A DNA stretch of 64,000 bases from Imhoffiella purpurea (GTDB lineage: Bacteria; Pseudomonadota; Gammaproteobacteria; Chromatiales; Chromatiaceae), in NCBI RefSeq assembly GCF_000585215.1, contig NZ_AONC01000040.1, positions 1 through 64,000 of the forward strand, in the 5' to 3' direction. The notes under the pieces were generated by a model, which worked only from the letters and a program-made list of their open reading frames with translations, was not told the origin of the DNA and made no database searches. Below are positions 55,348 to 64,000 of the stretch, piece by piece (position 1 is the stretch's first letter; each line of letters opens with the position of its first letter). Made by a program: the position numbers and the translations under genes.

Positions 55348-57969
55348 CGCATGGCTCTCTATGGTTGATGTGGGATTGGAGATGTCCGATCGCGTCCTCG
55401 ACGCGGATGCCGCGGCGGGTTCCGCGAAGGGCCTGTCCTCGGGGGATGCGACCGGTTCGCCCAGCGCGACCGGACGCAGTCGCCGCAGTCGCAGGCTGTT
55501 GGTGACGACGAAGAGGCTGGAAAAGCCCATCGCGACCCCTGCGATCATGGGGTGCAGGTGCAGCCCGAACGCCGGATAGAAGACGCCGGCGGCGAGCGGG
55601 ATGAGCAGGATGTTGTAGAAGAAGGCCCAGAACAGATTGCCGCGAATGGTGCGCAGGGTGCGGCGCGCGACCTCGATCGCGGTGACGACCCCGCCGAGGT
55701 CGTTGCGGGTCAGGGTGACGTCCGCCGCCTCGATGGCGATGTCGGTGCCGCTGCCGAGTGCGATGCCGACCTCTGCCTGGGCGAGCGCCGGTGCGTCGTT
55801 GATGCCGTCGCCGACGAAGGCCACCCGGCGTCCGGCGCGCTGCAGCCTCTCGACCGCCGCGGCCTTGCCGTCGGGCAGCACCTGGGCCTCGATCTCCTCG
55901 ATGCCGGCCTGACGCGCGATCGCCTCGGCCGTGCGCTGCGCGTCGCCGGTGATCATCGCCACCCGCAGGCCGCGTTTGCGCAGCGCCCGGATCAAGGCGG
56001 GCGCCTGCGGCTTGAGCGGGTCCGCGACCGCGAACAGGGCGCGCACCCGGCCGTCGACGGCGAGATAGATGGCGGTGCGGCCGGCGGCGGCCAGACGCTC
56101 GGCCTGTCCGGCCAGTGCGGCGGTCGGGATCCGTTCGCGCTGCATCAGGCGCTCGGCACCCAGCAGCACGTCCTGCCCGTTCACGCGGGCCCGCACCCCG
56201 TAGCCGGGCAGGGCGGCGAAGTCGTCGATGTCCGGAAGATCCAGTCCCCGCTCCTCGGCCGCCGCGACGATCGCGGTGCCGAGCGGATGCTCGCTGGAGG
56301 TCTCCACCGCGGCGGCGATCGCCAGCGCGTCGGCGGGATCCCCGTCGGGGACCTCCAGCTCGGTCAGGCGCGGGCGGCCCTCGGTCAGGGTTCCGGTCTT
56401 GTCGAAGACGAGGGTGTCCACCCGGGAGAGTGTCTCCAGCGCTTCGCCCTTGCGGTAGAGCACGCCCAGCTCGGCGGCGCGCCCCGAGCCGACCATGATC
56501 GCGGCCGGCGTGGCGAGCCCCATGGCGCACGGACAGGCGACCACCAGCACGGAGACGGCGCTGACCAGCGCTAGGGTGATCGCCGGCGGCGGACCTAGGG
56601 TCAGCCAGGCGACGAAGGTCACCGAGGCGGTCAGCAGGACCAGCGGGGTGAAGACGCGGACCACGCGGTCGGCCAGACCCTGGATCGGCAGCTTCGAGCC
56701 CTGGGCGCGCTCGACCAGGCGGACGATCTGTGCCAGCACGGTGTCGCGGCCGACCTGGGTGGCCGTGATGCGCAGCCGCCCGTGCTGGTTGATGGTCGCG
56801 CCGACGACCCGGTCGCCGACCCCCTTGGAGACCGGGGAGGGCTCGCCGGTCAGCATGGATTCGTCGACGTAGCTGCTTCCCTCCGCAACCTCGCCGTCGA
56901 CCGGGATACGCTCGCCGGGACGCACCACCAGCTGTTCGCCGGCACGTACCTGTCCGACCGGCACCTCGACCTCGGCGCCGTCGCGCACCAGGCGCGCGGT
57001 CTTCGCCTGGAGGCCGATGAGCTTCCTGATCGCGCTCGATGTGCGGCCTTTCGCCTGCTCCTCGAGGTACTTGCCGAGCAGGATCACCGTGACGATTACC
57101 GCCGCCGAGTCGAAATAGAGGTTGCGCGCCTCGGGAGGGAAGAGGGCCGGGGCGAGCAGCGCGGCGAGGCTGAAGGCCCAGGCCGCGCTGGTGCCTGTCA
57201 TCACCAGGCTGTTCATGTCCGGCGACCCATGCCGAAAGGCGATGAGGCCGGGGCGGAAGAAGCGGCGGCCGGGGCCGAACAGCAGGATCGTGGTGAGCAG
57301 GGCCTGCAGCCCGTTCCAGACGACCATGGGCGCGGCGGCGCTCAGCAGCTGGGCGAGTCCCGGAATCATGTCCGCGCCCATCGACAGCACCAGGACCGGC
57401 AGGGTCAGCCCGGCGGCCAGCCAGAGGTCGCGGCGCATCGCGCGCCGCTGGACCCGATGGGCGTCGTCCGCGTCCGCACCCACGTCGGCATCGGTCAGCG
57501 GCCGGGGCTCGTAGCCGGCATCGTCGATCGCCCGGGCGATCTCGTCGGGGCTCAGGGTCGCCGGCAGGTAGCGCACCGTGGCCCGCTCGGTCGCGAGATT
57601 GACGCTCGCCTGGACGACGCCATGCAGCTTCGAGAGCGCGCGCTCGACGCGCGCCGAGCAGGAGGCGCAGGTCATGCCGCCGACACCGACCTCATGCTCC
57701 TCGACGACGGGTGTGTAGCCGCTCTCGGCGATGCTGTCGAGGATCGCCTCGGGCTGGAGGGCCGCCGGATCGAAGCGCAGGCTTGCGCGCTCGGTCGCCA
57801 GGTTCACGCTGGCTTTGGCCACGCCTGGCAGCGCCGCCAGTTCCCGTTCGACGCGCGCCGAGCAGGAGGCGCAGGTCATGCCCTGCACCCCGAGGTCGAG
57901 CTGTTCCAGGCGGACCTGGTCGAAGTCCTGGGTGCCGATCCCGGTCGGCGATTCGGTGTTCCGCGTCAT
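55147..57969 (-). CDS. copA: Copper-translocating P1B-type ATPase with C-terminal CopZ-like domain
   Basis: Exports Cu(I) across the inner membrane. The 940-residue protein has two N-terminal HMA domains (MTCASC at about 31-36 and 99-104), the membrane CPC motif in [11 protein letters not shown], phosphorylation site DKTGTLTEG and [10 protein letters not shown]. The YN in TM7 and [14 protein letters not shown] in TM8 are typical of Cu(I) ATPases. A linker leads to a third HMA domain (about 875-940, MSCMHC) resembling CopZ. An internal ATG at 55347 could make this domain alone. The start overlaps the regulator stop (ATGA). Confidence 0.93.
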   Translation of the reverse strand: MTRNTESPTGIGTQDFDQVRLEQLDLGVQGMTCASCSARVERELAALPGVAKASVNLATERASLRFDPAALQPEAILDSIAESGYTPVVEEHEVGVGGMTCASCSARVERALSKLHGVVQASVNLATERATVRYLPATLSPDEIARAIDDAGYEPRPLTDADVGADADDAHRVQRRAMRRDLWLAAGLTLPVLVLSMGADMIPGLAQLLSAAAPMVVWNGLQALLTTILLFGPGRRFFRPGLIAFRHGSPDMNSLVMTGTSAAWAFSLAALLAPALFPPEARNLYFDSAAVIVTVILLGKYLEEQAKGRTSSAIRKLIGLQAKTARLVRDGAEVEVPVGQVRAGEQLVVRPGERIPVDGEVAEGSSYVDESMLTGEPSPVSKGVGDRVVGATINQHGRLRITATQVGRDTVLAQIVRLVERAQGSKLPIQGLADRVVRVFTPLVLLTASVTFVAWLTLGPPPAITLALVSAVSVLVVACPCAMGLATPAAIMVGSGRAAELGVLYRKGEALETLSRVDTLVFDKTGTLTEGRPRLTELEVPDGDPADALAIAAAVETSSEHPLGTAIVAAAEERGLDLPDIDDFAALPGYGVRARVNGQDVLLGAERLMQRERIPTAALAGQAERLAAAGRTAIYLAVDGRVRALFAVADPLKPQAPALIRALRKRGLRVAMITGDAQRTAEAIARQAGIEEIEAQVLPDGKAAAVERLQRAGRRVAFVGDGINDAPALAQAEVGIALGSGTDIAIEAADVTLTRNDLGGVVTAIEVARRTLRTIRGNLFWAFFYNILLIPLAAGVFYPAFGLHLHPMIAGVAMGFSSLFVVTNSLRLRRLRPVALGEPVASPEDRPFAEPAAASASRTRSDISNPTSTIESHAMQTKIQVTGMSCMHCVGAVTKALQGVPGVDQAEVSLEANQALVTGNADPEAMLAAIKEEGFGAELI

Positions 57970-58376
57970 TGATCCTCTCCGTTCAGTGCGCCGAGGATCG
58001 GGCAGTCGACCGTCGTCGCCCGGTGGCCCGGACACTGCTCGGCGAGTCCGTCCAGGGCCTGGCGCATGCGTTCCAGGTCGCGGATGCGCCGCTCGATGTC
58101 GGCGATCTTGGCCTGCGTCAGCGCCTTGACCTCGCCAGCGCTGGCGGCCGGATTGCCGCTCAGCGCCAACAGTTCTGCGATCTCCTCGAGCGAGAAGCCG
58201 AGCGCCTGGGCGCGGCGGATGAAGCGCAGCCGCCGGATGACATCCGGTCGATACAGGCGATAGCCGGCCTCGCTGCGCTGCTGTGGCGCGATGAGCCCGA
58301 GCCGCTCGTAATAGCGCAGCGTCTCCACGCTCAGATCGGCCTGCTTGGCGAGCTTACCGATGGTCAGTGGGTTCAT
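57966..58376 (-). CDS. cueR: MerR-family metal-responsive regulator, CueR-like
   Basis: A 136-residue MerR activator with an N-terminal winged helix ([24 protein letters not shown]), a long dimerisation helix and a metal loop with Cys115 and Cys125 ([11 protein letters not shown]). CueR has 7 residues between its cysteines; here there are 9. Ser79 sits where CueR has Ser77 (Cu(I) type) and ZntR has Cys, favouring monovalent metal sensing. It is translationally coupled to copA. ATG 58376 is chosen; the frame is open to 58412. Confidence 0.88.
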   Translation of the reverse strand: MNPLTIGKLAKQADLSVETLRYYERLGLIAPQQRSEAGYRLYRPDVIRRLRFIRRAQALGFSLEEIAELLALSGNPAASAGEVKALTQAKIADIERRIRDLERMRQALDGLAEQCPGHRATTVDCPILGALNGEDQ

Positions 58377-58434
58377 CCTCGATGTCTCCGGGTGTCGCTG
58401 GCTCGACTCCATGGTGGTCGGGTTCTCGGAGGCA

Positions 58435-58466
58435 AGCCTAAACCCTGTAGTCGACTACAGAGTCAA
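58435..58466 (-). promoter_or_regulatory. MerR-type promoter/operator of cueR-copA
   Basis: On the minus strand, TTGACT (58466-58461) and TAGGCT (58440-58435) are separated by 20 bp, the over-long spacer typical of MerR-activated promoters. The spacer contains CTGTAGTCGACTACAG, a perfect 16-bp palindrome (58445-58460). Confidence 0.8.
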
Positions 58467-58674
58467 GGGTCTGTCGGCGGGGCCTCGATCATGATGCCGA
58501 TCGACCTCTGTTCCGGGAATGTCGAAGCGGTTCGCTTGAAGCCGATCCCGAGTCGGCTAGACTCCAGGCATCCAGCTGCTTAGGGGCGCCGCATGTCTTT
58601 GTCTCTAGAGCATTTCGTCAGCCCGCGGGCACGCCCGTTCGGCGACTGTTCCCTGGCCTGAGTAGGGAGAGACG

Positions 58675-61068
58675 ATGGCCGCCTTCTACACCCGAGTCTT
58701 CTGGAAAGCCTTTCTCTCGCTTTTTTGCGCCTTGACGATCGTGGCGGTTCTCTTCTACTGGACGACCGTGCCCATGATCGATCGCCTGGCCTTCGAGAGC
58801 GAATCCCAGGCCGTGCTCAACCTGTTGGAGACCCTGGTCGAGATCGTCGAGCAATCCCACGACGATATCGAGACCTGGCGCGCATCCGCCTTGGATGCGC
58901 GCAAGTCGCAGCTGCGGGATCTGATCGCACTGGCCGCATCCTGGGCCGACGTCCTGGAGCGCGAGGTCGAGCAGGGGCGTTTGACCCAGGAGGCGGCTCG
59001 CGAGCGCTATCTGGACTGGCTGCGTGCGGCGAGATACGGCAAGGACGACTATATCTGGGCGATCGACATGAATGTCTTCATCGTGGCACACCCGGATCCG
59101 CGTCTCGACCGGACCGACGGCTCGATTCCCCGCGATCCGGACGGCGCTCAGATCGGTGGCCGGATCGTCGAGCGGGCGCGCGAGTCGGGCCAGGGCTTTA
59201 TCCGTTATCGGTGGCATCGTCTGGATAGGGGCGATCTGGTCGAGAAACTGACCTATTTCCGCCGCTTGCCCCAGTGGGATTTCGTCATCGCCACCGGCGT
59301 GTACGTCGACGACATCGATGCCGAGGCCGAGCGGATGCGAGATTTGCTGCTCGAGTCCTTGCGCGTCCATCTGGGGCGTATCCGTCTGGCCCGATCGGGC
59401 TATGCCTTCGTGATGGACGAGGATCGCCGGCTGATCGTACATCCGGACCGGCGGCTCGAAGGCCAGCCGCTCTCCGCGCTGCCCCTGTCGCCCAACGGCC
59501 AGTCTCTGGATGTCATCTTCGCGCGGGCCATGCAGCATCCCGGGACGCCCGTTCCCTACCGCTGGCGCGGCCTGGACGAGAGGCTGGGATTCGAGCATCG
59601 GAAGATCGCCTGGCTGCGCTATCTGCCCGATGAGGGCTGGTATCTGGGGGCGACGGTCTTCGAGGAGGAATTGAAACGCACGGGTTCCCGCCTGACCCAG
59701 CGGCTGATCGGGGTCGCTCTGGTCGGGTTCGTCCTGCTCAGTCTGTTCGCCTTCTTTTTCCTGCGCGATCTGACGCGGCCCATTCAGCGCCTGGCCGTCG
59801 TGGCGCATCGGCATGTCGCCGGCGATCTGTCGGCGCTCAGCGACGTGCGCCGCAACGACGAGATCGGGGAACTGGCCGATGCCTTCAACCAGATGGTCCG
59901 GCGCCTGCGGGAGCAGATCGCGCGCCTCGAGGAGCGCACCCATGAGTTGCACGCCTCGGAGGCGAAGTTCCGCGGCTTGGTCGAGCAGTCCCTGGCGGGT
60001 ATCTTCGTCACCCAGGAAGGCCGGTTCCGCTATCTGAATGCGGGATTCGCCAGGCTGCACGGCTACGATGATGCCGAGGACATGCGCGAGCGGCTGTCGA
60101 TCTCGGATCTGCTGCCGGACGAGGAGACGCGCGACAGGCTGGCGGATCTCGATCGGCGTCTGATCGCGGGAGAGATCCCGGGTGCGGAAGTGGGTTTCGC
60201 CAGTCGGCGCCGCGATGGCGAGCGCCTCGACCTGGAGGCCAGTCTGCGCCGTTTCGACTATGAAGGGCGGCCCGCGGTCATCGGCGTGGCCATCGACGTC
60301 ACCGAAAGCCGTCGCGCGGCTCATGCCCGTGAAGAGGCGCTGGCGGCCGCCGAGCAGCTGGCCCGTCTGAAGAGCGACCTCATCTCCAACATGAGCCATG
60401 AACTGCGCACACCCTTGCACGGCATCGTCGCCATGGCCCAGATCGCCCTGGAGGCCGAGACTCAGGAGAAGGCGCGCAAGGCCATGTCGCGCGTGCGCGA
60501 ATCGGGCGAGCGTCTCTACGCGCTGCTGACGCATCTGCTCGACTTCTCGCGTCTCAAGACGGGCAAGCTCGATCTGGAACCGCGCTCCGTCGATCTGCGC
60601 GATTGCATCGACGAATCGGTCGCGGAGATACGCCAGCAGGCGGCGGCCAAGGGGCTGACGTTCGCCTGCACGCTCGACCCGGACCTCCCGATCCGCTACC
60701 TCGGGGATTCCGCCCGGCTCGAGCAGATCCTCCAAGTCCTGCTCGACAATGCGCTCAAATTCACCGATCAGGGGCGCATCGATCTCAGGGTGCGGCGGGA
60801 GGAGCCGAACCTGATCTTCGAGGTCGCGGATACCGGGATCGGCATGGCCAAGGAGCAGCTGTCCGGGCTGTTCCGCCCCTTCGAGCAGATGGATGCCAGC
60901 TCCACCCGACGCTACAGCGGCGTCGGGCTCGGTCTGGCGCTCGCACAGCGATTGGCGGCATTGATGGGCGGGACGCTCGGTGTGGAGAGCGCGCCGGGCC
61001 AGGGTTCGGTCTTCCGGCTGTGCATCCCCGAGTCCGCTAGTTCGTCAGCAGCCCCTCCTGGCGCATGA
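58675..61068 (+). CDS. Membrane sensor histidine kinase (Cache-HAMP-PAS-HisKA-HATPase)
   Basis: A 797-residue inner-membrane kinase. A helix near 10-30 is followed by a periplasmic region with two Cache repeats (DYIWAIDMNVFIVAHPDPRL with WDFVIATGVYVDDID; GYAFVMDEDRRLIVHPD with GWYLGATVF). A second helix near 345-365, HAMP (RPIQRLAVVAHR), PAS (about 435-545), HisKA with SNMSHELRTPLHG and HATPase (DTGIGMAK, GVGLGLAL) follow. Double Cache domains bind small organic ligands. No receiver is fused or adjacent. GGAGAGACG precedes the ATG. Its end overlaps the convergent protease-like gene by 32 bp. Confidence 0.92.
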   Translation: MAAFYTRVFWKAFLSLFCALTIVAVLFYWTTVPMIDRLAFESESQAVLNLLETLVEIVEQSHDDIETWRASALDARKSQLRDLIALAASWADVLEREVEQGRLTQEAARERYLDWLRAARYGKDDYIWAIDMNVFIVAHPDPRLDRTDGSIPRDPDGAQIGGRIVERARESGQGFIRYRWHRLDRGDLVEKLTYFRRLPQWDFVIATGVYVDDIDAEAERMRDLLLESLRVHLGRIRLARSGYAFVMDEDRRLIVHPDRRLEGQPLSALPLSPNGQSLDVIFARAMQHPGTPVPYRWRGLDERLGFEHRKIAWLRYLPDEGWYLGATVFEEELKRTGSRLTQRLIGVALVGFVLLSLFAFFFLRDLTRPIQRLAVVAHRHVAGDLSALSDVRRNDEIGELADAFNQMVRRLREQIARLEERTHELHASEAKFRGLVEQSLAGIFVTQEGRFRYLNAGFARLHGYDDAEDMRERLSISDLLPDEETRDRLADLDRRLIAGEIPGAEVGFASRRRDGERLDLEASLRRFDYEGRPAVIGVAIDVTESRRAAHAREEALAAAEQLARLKSDLISNMSHELRTPLHGIVAMAQIALEAETQEKARKAMSRVRESGERLYALLTHLLDFSRLKTGKLDLEPRSVDLRDCIDESVAEIRQQAAAKGLTFACTLDPDLPIRYLGDSARLEQILQVLLDNALKFTDQGRIDLRVRREEPNLIFEVADTGIGMAKEQLSGLFRPFEQMDASSTRRYSGVGLGLALAQRLAALMGGTLGVESAPGQGSVFRLCIPESASSSAAPPGA

Positions 61069-61717
61069 GCGCCAGTCCGTATTCGATGGCCACGGCGAAC
61101 GAGATGTTGGTGTCGCGCGGTGGGACGCGGTCCCAGTCCTTGCTGCCGCGCACCACCTCGGCGGGCTCGAAGCGTCCGCTGACGATGCCGATGATGTGAC
61201 CGTCGGCGACATGGATGAGCGGTCCGCCGCGGTTGCCGTCGTGGGCCATGCTGTCGAAGAGGATGAGGCGGCTCTCGTTGGGCGAGCGGATCATGGCGCT
61301 GACGACGGCATTCGAGGCGAGGATGACATGCATCCGCTCGTGTCCGAAGGCGTAGCCGAGATTGAGCACGCTGGCACCGGTTCGCACGTTCTCGGTTGAG
61401 CCGAGGAAGTCGTCCGGGACCGCGATCTCCACCTCCTGCTCGATCTTCAGCAGGGCCACGTCGTGCTGGGGATCGATCTGCACGACGCTGACCGGCATGG
61501 CGGCGACTCGGTCGATGGTCATCTTGGAGAAGCGGTCGTCCGAGGCGGTCGGGACGACGCGCAGCGCCGAAGGGTCCTCGACGATGTGCGAGGCGGTGAG
61601 CAGATAGCCGCCGTGGTGCACGATGAAGGCCGATCCGAGAAAGGACACCTGATCCTCCTGGTCGCGAACCAGCATCATGCAGCCGCTGCTGAATTTGTGG
61701 GTGACTGCTTGCAACAT
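61037..61717 (-). CDS. Trypsin-fold serine protease-like protein with Ser-to-Arg active site
   Basis: A 226-residue protein of the trypsin-like peptidase fold. His44 (LLTASHIVE) and Asp86 (QHDVALLKIE) match the catalytic triad, but the loop that should read GNSGGP reads GNRGGPL, placing Arg163 where the nucleophilic Ser belongs. It is therefore probably a pseudoprotease used for binding. No signal peptide is seen. ATG 61717 is chosen because AGGAGG lies 11 bases upstream; the frame is open to 61849, inside the end of the binding-protein gene. It lies downstream of the betaine genes on the same strand. Confidence 0.82.
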   Translation of the reverse strand: MLQAVTHKFSSGCMMLVRDQEDQVSFLGSAFIVHHGGYLLTASHIVEDPSALRVVPTASDDRFSKMTIDRVAAMPVSVVQIDPQHDVALLKIEQEVEIAVPDDFLGSTENVRTGASVLNLGYAFGHERMHVILASNAVVSAMIRSPNESRLILFDSMAHDGNRGGPLIHVADGHIIGIVSGRFEPAEVVRGSKDWDRVPPRDTNISFAVAIEYGLALMRQEGLLTN

Positions 61718-61787
61718 GCCTTGGATTACCTCCTGGGTGTTTGGGCGGCGGTCGAAGCCGGACGCCGGCTCGGGCGTCCGGCGCGGC

Positions 61788-62695
61788 TCAGTCGAGCCAG
61801 CGTTCCACCAGGGTCGGATGCGTCTTGATCCAGCGGACGGCCTGCGCATAGGGGTCGGAAGCGGGGTCCTGCTCGATCCAGACCATCAGGGTGCTCATGT
61901 CCTCCGGTGTCCAGTGGAAGCGGTCGAGCAGGGCATGGACCTGAGGATGATCCGACTCGAGTCCGAGGCGTGCCATGGTGTGGATGTTTCCGCGCCCGCC
62001 ATAGACGCCCTTGGGATCCTCGAGGAAGCGCAGCGACCAGCGTCCGAACATCCAGTGCGGCGTCCAGCCGGCGACCAGGATCGGCTCCTGGCGTTGGATG
62101 GCGCGTTCCAGCGCGCGGGTCATGCTCGACTCGCTGCCGTCGATCAGCCTGAATCCGCGCAGATCGTAGACCTCCAGTGCCCGCTCGGTCGCCTCCATGA
62201 TGCCGGCCTCGGGGTCGATTCCGACGATGCGTCCGCCGAGCTCTTGCTCGAAGCGCGGGAGGTCCGCGATCGATTCGGCATCCAGATAGGATCTGGTGCG
62301 CATCCCCAGTCCACCCGTCTGTCGGCCCGCGCGGACCTCGGGCACCACCAGCCCGGTGCGGGTGCCCTCGAGATTGGGTCCAAGGTCCTCGACCCGTTCG
62401 CCGAAGCGTGCCAGATAGCTGGCATGGGTGTCAGGGAGCCAGGCCGAGAGCATGGCGTCGGCCTCGCCCTCGGCGACCTGGCGCCACATGCGCTCGGCAT
62501 CGACCAGGACCGGCTTGCACGGCGTTCCGAGCCGCTCGCGGATGAGGGCGCACATCAGATGGGTGCTGGCGGTCGACGAGGACCAGTCGGCATACGCCAG
62601 GCGTATCCTCTTGCCGTCGCCGGCCATGCCGGGGGCGCAGAAGAGGGCGAGGGCGGAGGCCAGGATCGCGGTCAGGATTCGGATATGGCGTCGCA

Positions 62696-62696
<1 letters not shown>
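61788..62696 (-). CDS. Betaine-type substrate-binding protein (OpuAC/ProX family)
   Basis: A 302-residue periplasmic protein with a signal peptide (ILTAILASALALFCAPGMA). It has the quaternary-amine binding folds with aromatic segments YADWSSSTAS, SAWLPDTH and GWTPHWMFGRW, whose Trp residues make the cation-pi cage in this family. These proteins usually serve ABC importers, yet no ATPase or permease is adjacent. Instead its ATG shares one base with the stop of a BCCT transporter gene (TGATG), so the two are translated together. Glycine betaine or a related compound is the probable ligand. Confidence 0.88.

Positions 62697-64000
<1,304 letters not shown>

Overview
The window is GC-rich (well over 60% by eye) DNA of a Gram-negative gammaproteobacterium. 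A purple sulfur bacterium (Chromatiaceae-like) is my best guess, but that placement is inference. It rests on the gammaproteobacterial order rpsU-yqeY-dnaG-rpoD, a YceF-type Maf protein, MltD, MsrPQ, the density of multidomain sensor kinases and the 7-bp tandem arrays. No photosynthesis or sulfur-oxidation gene lies in the window.

1-7.4 kb: two heptanucleotide arrays sit against the 3' end of cpdA, followed by rubrerythrin, an MltD-like lytic transglycosylase, a YceF-type pyrophosphatase, glgX, a 30-residue glycine-zipper peptide and a DUF2750 protein. 7.4-16.8 kb: a signalling block. A minus-strand operon (Cache-type histidine kinase, Rcp1-like receiver, very large hybrid kinase, receiver-HD-GYP protein) is divergent from a CHASE-PAS kinase. 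16.8-22.7 kb: a truncated methyltransferase remnant, LysR/azoR/pirin, an EAL-CBS-GGDEF protein, a small unknown gene and an SDR. 22.8-33.5 kb: a FIST-domain hybrid kinase, msrPQ, a MidA-type methyltransferase, a DUF2452 protein, folB, plsY, a TMEM43-like membrane protein and a PAS kinase.

33.5-39.5 kb: housekeeping genes: tsaD divergent from the macromolecular-synthesis operon rpsU-yqeY-dnaG-rpoD, then a tRNA with anticodon CAT (probably Ile2). Next to the tRNA is a small scar of phage-like genes cut by an IS3-family element whose transposase needs a -1 frameshift.

41.7-51.6 kb: an acetone-use module. Acetone carboxylase acxABC would make acetoacetate from acetone, CO2 and ATP. A sigma-54 activator (AcxR-like) and acetoacetyl-CoA synthetase follow. 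51.6-58.5 kb: metal and metalloid resistance on the minus strand: a MerR regulator coupled to a Cu-ATPase with a CopZ-like domain fused at its C-terminus, then arsR, arsC, acr3, an ArsP-type permease and a small redox protein. Clear dyad operators are visible. 58.6-64 kb: a Cache-HAMP-PAS kinase, a trypsin-fold protein whose catalytic Ser is replaced by Arg, and a betaine-type binding protein coupled to a BCCT transporter that runs off the window.

Many genes are packed tail to tail with overlapping ends, and several operons use ATGA or GTGA overlaps. The most unusual features are the paired heptamer arrays, the inactive-looking protease beside osmolyte uptake, the binding protein paired with a BCCT carrier, the fused CopA-CopZ gene, and the acetone module beside a tRNA/phage/IS scar.
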